NCBI GenBank assembly: GCA_039655645.1
Contig: CM077350.1
Coordinates: 17,124,318 to 17,188,317 of the forward strand
Length of the DNA stretch: 64,000 nt
Source: Ammopiptanthus mongolicus
Lineage: Eukaryota > Streptophyta > Magnoliopsida > Fabales > Fabaceae
Direction: 5' to 3'
A model generated the notes under the pieces. The model was not told the DNA's origin, searched no databases, and worked only from the letters and a program-made list of their open reading frames with translations. The position numbers and the translations under genes are program-made. This document shows positions 31,103 to 42,800 of the stretch, in pieces (the first letter of the stretch is position 1; the number at the start of each line of letters is the position of its first letter).

Positions 31103-31760
31103 GGGGTGGCAAAAAAATCCAATTGTCCACCATCCATCCGGTCCATCCAAAGGAAAATCCATCCAATCCATCCATTGCAAAAAAATAAAAAGTAACAATG
31201 GACTGGATGGATTGAATTATTTTATTTTATAGATGGTTGTGATCCATCCATCATTATTCTAAAATCCATTGGATCACTTCATAAAACAAAAAAATAATTC
31301 ATTGGATAAAAATGAAAAAATAAATAAATGATAAAAAAACCATTACTTCAAAAATTAAATTGATTTGCTGCTATTATAAACATAACAATATATTTTTTTT
31401 GTGTTTTGCTATCACGATTTGCATTCCTTGGGGGTGGATTTGTGATAAATTGTTAATTACAAAAAAAAAATAGGAAAAAAATTTATTTTGGAATTTTTTT
31501 TTGTGGATGGATGAGATATTATTTGAAAATAGTCATAAAAATTATTTAATTTTTTAAAATATTTTTCATGGATGGATTGGATATCCATCCGTAAAAAAAT
31601 TGTTAATGGATGGATTGGATGGATTTTTTTAAATGGATCATGGATGGATTGGATTTTTTTAATGAAATTTAAATGGATGATAATGGATTAATGGATTGTT
31701 TTTAATCCATCCATTATAATCCGAATAAAAATTTATCCAATCTATCCGTTTGCCACCCCT
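31103..31760. mobile_element. Fold-back MITE with GGGGTGGCAAA termini
   Basis: The ends are inverted repeats (GGGGTGGCAAA at 31103 and TTTGCCACCCC ending 31759). The 6-mer AGGTTA flanks both sides (31097-31102 and 31761-31766). The interior is AT-rich. The left third is rich in CCATCC and the right third in GGATGGAT, so the two halves can pair over much of the length. There is no coding frame. The TAGGGGTGGCAAA-type terminus recalls plant hAT-related MITEs, but those have 8-bp duplications, so the class is uncertain. Confidence 0.75.
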
Positions 31761-31766
31761 AGGTTA

Positions 31767-32323
31767 CACCACGACCTTTTCAAGTCAAGAGAAATGTTTG
31801 TAAAAAGAAAATAAAATATCTTATAATTAAATACAATCCACTCTAAAGCAGTCTGTATGGTTTTGGAATAATTATAGATGAAATAACTTGAATTTATACA
31901 GCTTTGTATGTAGAGGAAATTTCATATAGGCCATTTATGAGAGGCTTCGGTTGATTTGTGAAGGGTGTCAATGTTACTGTAATTGCAACTTTGTATGAAG
32001 TATTCCTAACCATCTTTTATTATTTATTGTACTTTAGTGTTTATGATTTTAGGGACCTTCAAAGACAACACAAGGTTCTGCATTGTGCTTTACTGTGAAC
32101 ATGACTTCTTTATTATAGACAAGTTTGACACTAACTACTCTTGCTATTTGGGCTTATCACTTAACTACCTAAGTGCATGTTGGTTTGAGTATTGCTTCTG
32201 AGTTGTGGCTTAAAAAGGAAGGTGTTTTGCCTGGACAGAGGTTGATGTGAAGCTTTTCAAGTGGATTAAGGACATGATCAGCTGCACCTATGTGTTGAAC
32301 CAATGAACTTTTTTTTTTTCTTT
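31767..32323. other. Unassigned stretch
   Basis: AT-rich, with no supported gene or repeat border. The phrase ttatgagaggcttcg near 31937 also occurs in the MULE remnant at 32675, which may mean a second small MULE-derived piece. Confidence 0.3.
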
Positions 32324-32740
32324 GATCCAGCGTTGGAGGATCCACTTAATGTCCAAGTGCACACCTCTGATACGGATGGAAGTGGGATTAGTGGTTATGG
32401 TGTTTTTCTAAACATTTAAAATTTTAGATGTTAATAGAGTGCGGTTAGGGGGTAGTGATTTAGATGTGTTTGTTTTGGTTAATTAGAGAGGTAAGTGGAA
32501 TGACTACTCTGACATTGACCCTGATGAGTATGCATCTAACTTAGATGGCTCTGATAGTGATGACGGCAGACCTTATTTGGATAGGGTTCATGTTAGAAAA
32601 TTTGACACCATAGATGATATGATAACTCTTTAAAGGGGAATGTTATTTACCAATGTAGATGCGTTTCGGGAGTTTATGAGAGGCTTCGTGATTCAAGAAG
32701 GCTTTGAAATAGATAGAGGGTAGTCATGCTAAGACGTATA
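32324..32740 (+). pseudogene. N-terminal remnant of a MuDR-type (MULE) transposase
   Basis: Conceptual reading of 32490-32730 gives an acidic Asp/Ser stretch (KWNDYSDIDPDEYASNLDGS), then VRKFDTIDDM, a stop, and RGMLFTNVDAFREFMRGFVI followed by QEGFEIDRG. The phrase LFTNxxAFRxxxRxxxIQEGF is characteristic of the MuDR N-terminal domain that precedes the MULE DDE transposase. An upstream piece at about 32328-32400 (VEDPLNVQVHTSDTDGSGI) fits the same protein type. Stops occur after DDMITL and after EIDRG, and no DDE core follows. It is a decayed fragment, or a leftover of a MULE cut by deletion. Confidence 0.65.
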
Positions 32741-33129
32741 ACAAGCTAATAAAATGTGTAGAGCTGGTGAGATAGGCTATCGTCGGAATTTAGTTTTCGT
32801 TTACAAGATTGACCAACCCCTTCTATGAGATAATGATATAATCCAACCAAGTATAGTTGGTATAATTTGGCTTCCTAATATACTTCTTAGAGCTAAGATT
32901 TTAGGAACATAACCTTAGATCTATTTGTCACCTAGTCTAAACACTTCTAGTTTTCTACAATGTAAGGGGGAAAAAGTGAACAAGGCTCATGAATATGAAA
33001 CTAAAAGTATATTTTTGCATAAAGTTTTCTATGACACCATACTGTTTAGGATTCATATCTTATTCTATACACATCCAAATTTAGTGAAACCAGTCTTCAA
33101 TGAAAGCTAGAAACCCCATCTAGGTCCTG
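32741..33129. other. Unassigned stretch
   Basis: Nothing recognisable. Short open frames here (for example 32925-33110) lack codon structure or motifs. Confidence 0.3.
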
Positions 33130-34020
33130 TATGCATTTCGTGAATTTTCGGTGCCCGAATTGTTTCCAGTTTCAGTATGAACATGACTGAAGTTCTGCAG
33201 AATTTGGCCCCTAACAGCTTGTAGGCCTTGTTGCATAACTTCTACTACAGATGCTCAAATCAAGCGAAACTAGATTCATTTTAAAGCTAACATCATAAAG
33301 TATGAGTGACTTAAATTTCAGGATTTCTTATGTGGTAGATCAATACCAGTTTCAAATTGAACTCGGACCACATTCTGCAGCACCCAATTCTGAACAAGTA
33401 GTAAAGTAAATTGCATATCTCTTGATATAGGTGCCCAAATTGAGTGATACTTGCCTTGTTTGAAAGCTAATAACTTAAACTAAGATTGGTTTAAATTTCG
33501 GAATTTATGGTTGCTAGGTTGGTAGCAGTTTTGTCCAAAGTTGAACTCTCTTCTGCTGAACTTAAAGACGAGACAATCTGTAATGCAAAATTCATAACTC
33601 TTAGCCTGGATGTCCAAATTGAATGAAATTTTTTTTGGTTAGAAAACATTGGGATAAAGGTTTAGAATTTTTGGCCATCTGGTTTAGTACCAGTTTCATC
33701 TTGAAGTCAGAACTAGTGTTGCAAAACTAAGTCTTGACTGGACTGATAACCAGATGGCATATCTTCTTGTCTAGGTATCCAAACCACTTGGAACTTGATT
33801 TATTTTAAATATAATACCTAAAATGGACTCTGGATTTTGTTTTTGGAATTTTGGATCATTGATTCATTACAAGTATAAGTTTGAAAGTGACATATTTGGG
33901 AGAATATCCACTTTGACCTGCTGCACAACACTTACTCTAAAATTAGATTTTGTTTTCCTCGTAGTCTACAACTTTTAAAATCGTATTCTAGTGTCTTGCA
34001 GTGTTACTTCAAGAATCCAG
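33130..34020 (+). repeat. Degenerate tandem repeat, period 165-180 bp, at least four units
   Basis: The anchor phrase gcataactcttnnnctnggtgtccaaattgagtgaaa recurs in diverged form at 33233, 33413, 33592 and 33757. Each is followed by an aaagctaa clause and then ttaaatttcgg-like and accagttt clauses. A weak fifth unit may start near 33930. No open frame runs through the units. The spacing is near plant satellite monomer length, but the array is too short and diverged to call a satellite. Confidence 0.65.
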
Positions 34021-34160
34021 TTAACAAGTTGATGGTCCAGTTAGTCATTTTAAGAAGTGCAACACAATAGTTTTTACTTTTAATGTTGCTTTGAGTTGGC
34101 TGAGACCTAGACTTTTGCTTAGTGGCCTACCTATTCATTTCTTTCAAACTAGAAACATGA

Positions 34161-34212
34161 ATTACTTAAAAGTGATAGTCAATTACCAAAAATGATTCAT
34201 CAGTCTCACCAT
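34161..34212 (+). repeat. Left target-site duplication of the LINE (52 bp)
   Basis: Starting attacttaaaagtgatagtc, this segment is repeated at 35455-35506 right after the LINE poly-A tail, with three mismatches in 52 positions. The right edge is uncertain by about six bases. Confidence 0.88.
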
Positions 34213-34794
34213 AATTTGGGGAAGGCATATAATGCTTTATGGAGGTGTTCAATTCCGTCTAAGGTTACTATTTTTGTTTGGAGACTACTCTGGAAGAGGC
34301 TTCCTACAAGAGAGGCATTAGTTCGAAGAGATATTATCTCAGGTAATCAAGGTGTTTGTTGTGTGTTTTGCTTTCGCCACAGTGAAGGGATCAGCCATTT
34401 ATTTTTTACCTGCTCATTTTCCTATAGGGTTTGGTCTCTTATATTTGGTTGGTTGGGGGTTGAATGGGTACTGAATATGGATAATATTGTTAACTTCCTG
34501 CAACATGGTGGTCTTTTTAAAGGTAAGCACCTGAGAAAGGTAAAGCATATTATATGGTGTGCAGTGGTGTGGAATTTGTGGTTGATGAGAAATAAAGTCA
34601 TATTTCAAGGAGAAGTTGCTGACAGCACTACTATTGTAGCTCAAATTAAGGCAGTCTCTTGGGGGTGGTTTAAGGCAGTCTCTTGGGGGTGGTTTATTCA
34701 CAGAGAGGGTAGATCGTCTTGCTTATCTTATTCAGATTGGTGCACAAATCCATTGGGTTGTTTACAAAACATGCATGGTCCTTCTAATTGTTGA
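34213..34794 (+). pseudogene. LINE ORF2 C-terminus: zf-RVT zinc-binding domain
   Basis: The frame reads SIPSKVTIFVWRLLWKRLPT, then CVFCFRHSEGISHLFFTC and VWSLIFGWLG. This is the zf-RVT domain found after the RT of plant L1-type elements, with C-C-H-C metal ligands. The ATG at 34192 lies inside the target duplication, so it is not the element's own start. The reading enters from the truncated 5' side. A 24-base perfect tandem duplication (34648-34695) doubles the eight residues KAVSWGWF in frame. The fragment lacks endonuclease and RT and cannot be active. Confidence 0.88.
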
Positions 34795-35454
34795 TCAATT
34801 CATTCCTTGATTCTACTGGTGTTGTTTGTTTAATTGCTGAAGTTGTACCTGGTGGTCAAATTATCACCAACAGGCATTTGAGTGTTGGTTTGAAGCTAAT
34901 ATCTAACTGGTGTTAAGCTAGAAGGAGCCTTTATACTGTCAAGTTGGTGTTTAGCAGAGCCTAACCCCTGTTCTTATTTGGGCTGCTTTATTTGATGATA
35001 CTTGCTTTTACTTGATGTTATTTTTTCTGGTTGCTGCGGCAGTTTGTTTTGTTTTTGGGTTGGTGGCTGGTGGTTTATTGGAAGGTTTTGTAGCTGTTTT
35101 ATAGTGGGGAGGGAGTTGTGTGAAGCTCGGTTTTTGTGGATGTTGGCTCGGGATTATGGTATTTAATTGGATCGGTGTTGGGTTATTAGGAAGGGCGTTA
35201 CTAATACTTTGGGAATTAATGTTGGTGATTGGGCTTCATTTAGTAGGAATTTGTATAGGGTCCTGATATGGTGTATTGCGTGGCTTTGTATATTTTTTGT
35301 GGTGTGCTGCAAATGATAGTGGGGGTCTGTGGTGCCAACATAGTTGGGATGACAATCTCCTTTGTGATGCGTTTTGCACGCTACTTTTTTTATATTTGGG
35401 TTAATATCCTTTGTACTCTTTTTAATATATTCTTTTTCTTATCAAAAAAAAAAA
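34213..35454 (+). mobile_element. 5'-truncated L1-type LINE with poly-A tail
   Basis: Only the last part of ORF2 and the 3' UTR are present, ending in an A run (about 35444-35455) directly before the second target copy. 5' truncation, a poly-A tail and long flanking direct repeats are the marks of target-primed reverse transcription. The 3' UTR (34795-35443) has no frame of interest. Confidence 0.9.
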
Positions 35455-35506
35455 ATTACTTAAAAGTGATAGTCAATTACTAAAAATGATTCATCAATCT
35501 GACCAT
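35455..35506 (+). repeat. Right target-site duplication of the LINE (52 bp)
   Basis: This is the mate of 34161-34212 and directly follows the poly-A run. Confidence 0.88.
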
Positions 35507-35901
35507 GGCCACAATCAACCTTATGGTAAGTTGTTCTCAAAAGAAGGAAAACATGCATCAACTACTTACTGGTTCATAGCAGAACATTACAGAACATGGT
35601 TATTTTGGCGAGAGAGCCATAACAAGCTCAATGAGAACCATGAAAGCTTTGTTCAACTCCTGGTCATGATGTACCGTTACAATTACTTTGTGTTTAAGTT
35701 GCTGCACTTTAGAAGCTGGAAAAAAATATATATGTGAACACCTCACTTTTGATGATGTACACTTATGTTTAATGTTTAATGGTTTGATGTGTTTTTTTTA
35801 TGATGATATTTTCAATGTGCTATGATTTTTACTTTTAAAAAAAAAAAAAAAAAACTGCATTGGAGCATGTCCACCTTTAGTTTCTTCCCGCTAGTGCATC
35901 T
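35507..35901. other. Unassigned stretch with an A tract
   Basis: Continuation of the DNA into which the LINE inserted. An 83-codon frame (35486-35737) begins in the target duplication and has no recognisable domain. An 18-base A run sits at about 35838-35855, possibly another retroposed 3' end. Confidence 0.35.
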
Positions 35902-37758
35902 TGTGACACCCTCAATCCGGCATCTCATTTGTTATCCCAGACATACAGAAAGCGAAATAAAATCTTGTTGGTTTACTTTCGGAAAACAGTTTTGCTTTAC
36001 TTATATCTTATTAAGTCTCGAAAATTGTGATAAATATTTTTCTTATTACAGTAGTAAACATTAAAGACTCAGATCAATGACAGAAGACTCGTGTATGTGT
36101 GTGTGTACATAAGAACGGTGGACAACATGTCCCTTTCAAAAAAACTAGCAGTAAAATAAAATAGATAAAAACTGGGTAGTGATAGTCTGGAAATCATATC
36201 ACTAAAACTGATGGCCATCAGCAGACGATAACAGACTACCCAAAAATCGCTACCCCAAAAGAAAGTCTAACACCCTACGTTGATCAAAGACTAGTGGAAA
36301 CCGTTGGACAGTCCCCCAAAGGAGGGCCCAACGTTCCCATCAGAAAAGAGATCAGGGGAATTTACATCCCCATCGATCATCCCCGCACCTACGGCTCCTC
36401 CAGCCGAAGCATCCCCATTCTCTAGAGGATGGTACTCAGGTGTCTCTTGAGGTTCTTCCTCCTCGGGATCCTCCTCATGCTCTTCCTCCGGCCCCACTGG
36501 CACCAAAACGAACGAAGGGGGAGGAGTCAAAGGCGGCTGCTGCTGCAAGGGCTGGACGGTTGGGATATCATGCTGTAGGGCTCCCTGATCCACTAGGTGC
36601 TGTAAGATCATCTAGATAGGCGGCAGTGGAACCTGGACAGTCTTCTCCTGGGTGTATGACCCATGCGGCAGGGTCCTCGCGTCGATCAAACGTGAGGGAG
36701 CGAACCCCCGAGTACGCTAGTCCCTCGGTCTCCAGTCCCATCTGCACACATATAAATATATATCCAACAAGAAAGACAGCACAGCCCAGAAATATAGCAG
36801 AGTGAGAAACCAATATATGAATTCAAAAACGACAACTATATACTCGAACACAAACAACAGATTCATATAGGCATGTCTCATAAAATCATCAATATAGCAG
36901 ATACATCACAGTACATCACAATCTTATATATAACACACAAGGGCTTCGTGCCCAACAGTCAACGTTATTTTCAAAATGTATGGATGAGCACTTCCACATA
37001 TATTGTCTAACATTCAGTTCCTAATTTCCGGAAATCCCATCACCTTTCAACGAGCCGATCAGGCTCAAAATTCATTGGCCCTCAAGCAACAATGACTAGC
37101 ATAAACTTGCTAAACATAAGTACATGAATCTCATGAGATCTCACATGAGCGTACAAATCAGAGGTACTTACAACGTAATCTTGCCATACTATATTGTCCA
37201 ATTCAAGGCACAATACGAACACACAGCACGTATGACACCATTGTCCATCAAGCCACAATGTTACACAATGACATAAGTTATCCCCAGGTTTCCTTGCCAT
37301 CAAGGTCCCCTTATTTCACGGCACGTCTGCCAAAAATTCATATACATGAGAAAACATTTGTTTTCATCTGTTTTCTTTGTCGTATCATGATTTCCTTGTT
37401 GAAGCATCAACGCTATCAACCACCATAATGTTTTAGACTCTTTAAGCCTTTATAACATTTTCTCAAAACAGGACACTCAGTCCAAAACAGTTCGATCCCA
37501 AAAATCCCTAACCGATGCACCAGTCTCGGATTTTGGATTCAAAAGCATAAAAACGTCTGCAAGCCCACAAGACCACAAAGAATGTCCACTAGCTTTACAG
37601 GACTAACACACTAACTCGGATCTTTGATCCACGTGTTTTGCAGAAACCTAGAACCTCGACGTCTTAGTTTCTAGGTTCATGCCAAAAACCACATTTTTCT
37701 CTTTTGAAACCCAAAAAACCCAAAACCCAAATCTCCAAAGCTTACACAAAGCCTTCGC
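35902..37758 (-). mobile_element. Y: 3' portion of a minus-strand Tekay-type LTR
   Basis: On the minus strand it ends GGATTGAGGGTGTCACA at 35902. It carries an acidic ORF about 390 bases before that end, preceded by a TGTGTGCAG acceptor-like site at 36742. This is the same layout as in X5, X2 and TE0 but in the opposite orientation. The 5' part of the LTR is missing at the X2 border (37758/37759). Confidence 0.6.
36291..36741 (-). pseudogene. ORF near the Y LTR end, frameshifted
   Basis: The ATG at 36741 follows an acceptor-like GTGTGCAG and opens MGLETEGLAYSGVRSLTFDR for 57 codons to 36568. The overlapping next frame (36611-36291) gives a Gln/Pro-rich stretch, then FVLVPVGPEEEHEEDPEEEE and PEYHPLE, an acidic tail like that of TE0. 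A one-base shift near 36600 or a TAG (36612-36614) after PLPPI separates the two readings. Unknown family. Confidence 0.35.
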
Positions 37759-39465
37759 TGTAATACCCTGATTTTTCAAACTCGCTAATACTAATTAAAC
37801 AGTATTTATGAGCTTGTATTTTATTGAAGGGTCTAGAGAGGGAAATAAAATAAACCGAGGCCATATTCATGCTCAACTCTATCGTACAAAGCTACGATTA
37901 AATTTTGGGCCAAAAACTCAGACGGAGCCCGGTCTGCGTTTTTCGCGGATAGTAGTGTTTTGCTACTATAAAGACCTCATTTTGACTAAATGTCAGAACC
38001 ATTAGTCTTAGAATTTGATTCTCTACCTTTTTGCAAAAATTCATCCTGACGTTAAAAAGTGAAAATAATATATTATATTCGGGCGAATACTCGAACCAAG
38101 AGACGTTTGGAGCCGTAAAGGGATTCAACGAGACCCGCTAACGGATAATCTTGATGTCACATCAGTGTCACATGTCCTAGGGACTCGTGCCAGTGTCATG
38201 ATGATTTTCAAAATATGTGGACGCGAAATGATCAAAATGCCCTTGATCTTTTAATGAAATTACCAAAATGTCCTAAGCTTAACTACAAGTTTGCCATTGA
38301 GACAAAATAAATATCTCACTCACTCTCTCACTAGGCCATTCAGCCATCTATCGCCCTCTTCTCTTCTCCCACTTGTGCTTCATGTTCTTCATTTCCTTCA
38401 AACATTTCTTCACTTTGATCTTGAAAACTTGAAGAGTTTTTGGTGAAACAAGTTGATTTCTTCTTAAGCTTCATCATCTAGGAGGTAGTAACTTCAATCT
38501 CCATCTCTTAATCTCTCAATTTCTCCCTCTAAATTCTATGATTCATGGAAGTTAAGTTTTGAAGCTTAAACTTAAAAATTTCTAGAAAATTGTAGAAATT
38601 TCTTTTAATGTCAAATCAATTTCTATGAGCTAGTTCCAACCTTCTCTTCATAATTCAAGAGATTGAAACCAAAAGAGCTTCCTAGCTCAAATGGGTCATA
38701 GTGGCTGAACCTACCCCCTTTTGGGTGAGTAGAGTTTTGGTTAGATTTTGGGTATTCTAAGCTTGATTCTAGTGTTATCACACTTAGCTAGTATAGAATC
38801 CAAGAGATGAGAATTTTTGAAGCTCTCTAGCCCATTTTTATAGCACATGGCTGAACCCCCACTTTGGGGAAAAACATAAGATTTTGGTTCAAGTTTCAAA
38901 ATTGAGACTTGATTAGGTGTTAAGGATACTTAAGGATCCTTACTCCAAAAGATAGGAATTTTTAAACATCCTTAGCTATTTTTGGCATCCTATGGCCGAA
39001 CCTAGCTCCTAAGAGATTAGAGAAATTTATGTTGTTAATTGTTGATGAATGGATTGGTTGTGTGTTTGTAGTTGTTGTCGGGTACTCGAACGAGGAATCG
39101 GGAGAATTCGTGGACCGATCGGACGACTTTATCTTCGAAGGATGACTTCTAAAGGTAAGGGGAGATTAGCTCCAATGAATTTGATAGCCTGTGGTATGAT
39201 TGTGATGATGTATATGTGAAAATTAGTTGGTAAATGCGTGATTGAATAGTAAGATGTGAATTGTGGTGTTATTGCCTTGAATGAAATATTTGATATGGAA
39301 ATATAAGTTGTGACATTTTGCTTTGGATTGAACATATGTATGATGTTGAGTTGAGTTTGACTCGATATATGTTTTGTGTGTACTTGATGAAGTATATGCC
39401 TGGATGATTGAAATATGATTTGTGGCATTGATGCCTTGAATGAGATAATGTTGAATTGAGATTTG

Positions 39466-39495
39466 ATGTGTGTGTGTGTGTATATATATATATAT
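39466..39495 (+). repeat. GT/AT microsatellite in X2
   Basis: A GTGTGTGTGTGTGT run passes directly into TATATATATATAT. It is specific to this copy. Confidence 0.85.
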
Positions 39496-39856
39496 CCTGG
39501 ACTGGTTAAGAGCATAGCACTGGTTGTAACTCAATAATGAAGATTAAGCTAACTAAAAGTCTTAATCAACGATTTAGAAATGTTTTGATTTGAGGAATGA
39601 AAAGCTTCTAAGCTAAATGTTATAATGGCCAATTTTACTAAAAAGCTACTAAGTTAAGAACCCAAGATGATTTCGAATTAGACATAGGAAGTCGAGAGTT
39701 GGTGAGGAAAATAGTGAAAATTTGCTTTATCATTATTTTCTACACAAGTTGTACAAAGAAAGGACCTTCTGAAAGTATTTGATGTTTCGAAAATGAAAAA
39801 GTTTCTTCATGAAAGTTTGCCCCAATAATAATCTTTAGAAAAATGTTTATGATGAG

Positions 39857-42800
39857 TGTAACATCCCGGTTTTTCTATGAACTCTGATCGAGTTGGTTAA
39901 TTTCGATTGGAGCTTTGGATCATTGTGTGAATTGTTGTGTGTTAGTTTTAAACCTAGTTTGAAGCTTAGGAATAGGCTTGAACAAGGTTGGAGATGCCTA
40001 AGGTGTCAAACGAGCAACTGTGGAAGTTAAGTGTTTGGAAGGCTTTTCCCAGCAGAGCGCAACGCTCAAGCATGGGAGGTTAGCACGCCTCAGCGTGCCA
40101 ACGCTCAAGCGTTGGTAGCGTTGGATGCTCAAGCGTTATGAGTGCGTTTACCAGCTGGTGTGCTTTTTGACGCGTGTGCTACACGTGTCAAGCCAGGGTC
40201 AAGGCGAAGTGGACAAGGTTCCACGCTCAAGCGTGGAGGAGACCTCACGCTCAAGCGTGGGCACGCTCAAGCATGTAGAGATGTCCACAGCAGCTCAAGT
40301 TAGTGGAGTTTTATCTTCTCCCTCATTCGTTGCACGAAAATTTCCTAAGTCTCTGCAACTAGTGAGAGAGGCTCTGAGGTTTTCAGAGAGAGAAAGCTTA
40401 CTTTTGAGGCGATCGAAGTACCGGAATGCGATTCTGATACTTTTGAGTATCTACAACTCTAACGGATTGGTTTTTTCGATTCACCAAAGGTAAACTCGGA
40501 TCCCTAACACGCGTTCTTCATGTTCTTGGTGTTCTTCGAGTCTTTACCTTTTTCTTTAATCTCTTGAGCTTGCCTTAGGTCTAACACTATGTGCATGTGT
40601 TGTGCTCGTGATTAGGGAAAATTGCGGATTCGTGGTGGTGCGAGGTTTGGTTCTTGAGGCCACGGCTGTGAGGGAGAGTTTGTGGCTGTCTTGGACTGTT
40701 CTTGGTGAGAGAGCTGCGAGCTTTAGGAAGGAGAAGTGGGATCATCGCGTGCGTGATGGCGTGGATTTGCGTGTCAACAGTTCAGGTGGGGAGAAAGAGT
40801 GCTACTGCCGTCGGGAAGGCAAGAGTAATCAAATTGTGATTTCTTCTATGTGTAGGGAAGCCCTAACCCTACTAGTGGTTAAGCCTTGATAAAGTATCTA
40901 AACCCTAGGTTTGGCTTACTTTGGGCTATCACCGTTAAGATTGGAAACCCTAGGGTAGAGAACTGTTGATTGAGAATGCTTGCTGTCGTATGACTGAACG
41001 ATGCCTATTGTTGTTGTTGCTATTTGTCTAAATGCCTACGTACTACTTGGTATATGTGATATGCTGCTTATATGATGTTGTTGCTATTACTGCTATCATG
41101 CTGCTGTTATTGCTGTTGTTATTGTGCTGTATGAGGTAATATTGAGAGTTGTGGCGGAATGCCGTAGAATAAGTTTGGTTGTGCGCCGTGTTGTTGTCGG
41201 GTTGATACCGTGGATGGTGCCGTTGCTATTATCCTGACTTCTGGAGGCCGTGGCCGTGATTTTTTGAGTTGAGGCTCGTGGACGCGTGGCGTCGAGGCTG
41301 TGGCCGTATGGATGGAGTGGCATCGTGCTGCTTCTGATTGAGAGCTTTGGCATGAGATCCGGTATCAAGCCTGTTGAGGATGTTTGCTGCATATCACTTT
41401 CAGCTGCCAAGTGGCGAGGCCGTATGACAGGTAGTATGGGCTGCCAGCGTCATACGAGGTTAGCGGCACCTGAGTGCGGGTACGAAAAGTAGGTGGGCCG
41501 GTCAAGTGAGTGGCCATGGGGATGTTGCCGGTGTCAGGAATAGTTTACAGTGATGGATGAGGTAGCCCCTATCCTGTGGTGACGCCTGATCCAGTCTGAT
41601 TTGCCCGACTAATCCCAGAGCTTTTCAGTTGTTCCAGGCTAATGTTCTGAGGCGACCGAGATACCCCAATTCCGATGTGGAAGGGGGATGCACTCTTATT
41701 GGTCATGGAGAGCGGTTCGGTTTCTTGGACAAGCTAACTCCGTTCCGACACAGAACCTGTTCCGGTGTGGACTTGTTCGGGTGTGGAACCGTTCCAGTTG
41801 GGAACATGCAAAAGTGCGTTTTTTCTGCCGACATGCTGCATGGGATTAGTATCCCTGTCTAGAGGATTGATCTGAGTGTGAGACTCATGGGATGAATGTT
41901 TATTGCATATGATGTTTTGAGAGATGTGTGTTGGGATGCAGTAAATGTTACAAATGTGATATCTTTTATATGCTACCTGCTATGTGTTTACTGCATTACT
42001 GTTATTTTCCTACTTTATGGCACGCTTTATTTCTTATCTCCCTTCTGTTTTTCCTTGTTGTCTATTTTGTGATCGCTTAAAGACGCGAGCCAGCGGAGAT
42101 TCATCATGGACCCGAGACTTCATCCATTCATCACAGGGGCACCGTGGATGCCGGTGATGGTCGATATTGAGATTGTATACCATGATGATAGGGGATGGAG
42201 GGTAGACCCCTCTACTTTTTTGGTGGTCTACAGAGGACCAGTCAGTTTGATCTTCCGGAGCGGTACACCTCCATATGTAGATATCATTGGTCCCTATCGC
42301 ATCTACCAGTTTCTCCCCTTTCCGAGGATGTGGGGACCTCCGAGGCAAAGGGAGCAAGACTATACATAGTCGGCACCCCAGTCATCGGTCGTGACCAAGC
42401 AGGAGAGGTTACGTTTACCGAGGACAGCATAGGAGGACTAAGCAGTACTTGAGGACCTACCGCAGGCGTAGGGTCGTGGTGTGTAGTTCTTCATCAGAGT
42501 ATGAGCCGATTGTGCGATACAGGCATACTCATGGCGAGGGTCAGGGTAGCTCAGAGCATCCTCACTACTAATGGTGAGAGCCTGCCAGTGCGTCCTTGGG
42601 AGTGAGCTGAGAGCTTTTGATGTATCTTTTGAGAGGGGACGAGGGTTGCTGGTGAGCTCCGAGTGTTTTTCTTTTGCTCTTAATGTATTTTTGGTTTCTA
42701 CCCGACAGTATGTATATTTATGTACAGTGCCCTACTGATGGGGCTAACTTATGCATTTTAGTGTACAATTATGCTTATTTTGTGCTTTATACCTTGATCA

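Noticed and set aside
34192..34212. MIHQSHHNLG as the start of a host or LINE protein
   Set aside because: These codons lie in the target duplication. The same text recurs at 35486 without the LINE domain, so it is flanking DNA.
35486..35737. 83-codon frame beside the LINE as a small gene
   Set aside because: It begins in the duplicated target, has no recognisable domain and no supporting context. Left as unassigned.
39129..39534. Minus-strand frames of 128 and 103 codons in X2
   Set aside because: They are low-complexity readings of AT and GT microsatellite antisense DNA with no homologous frame in X1 or X5.
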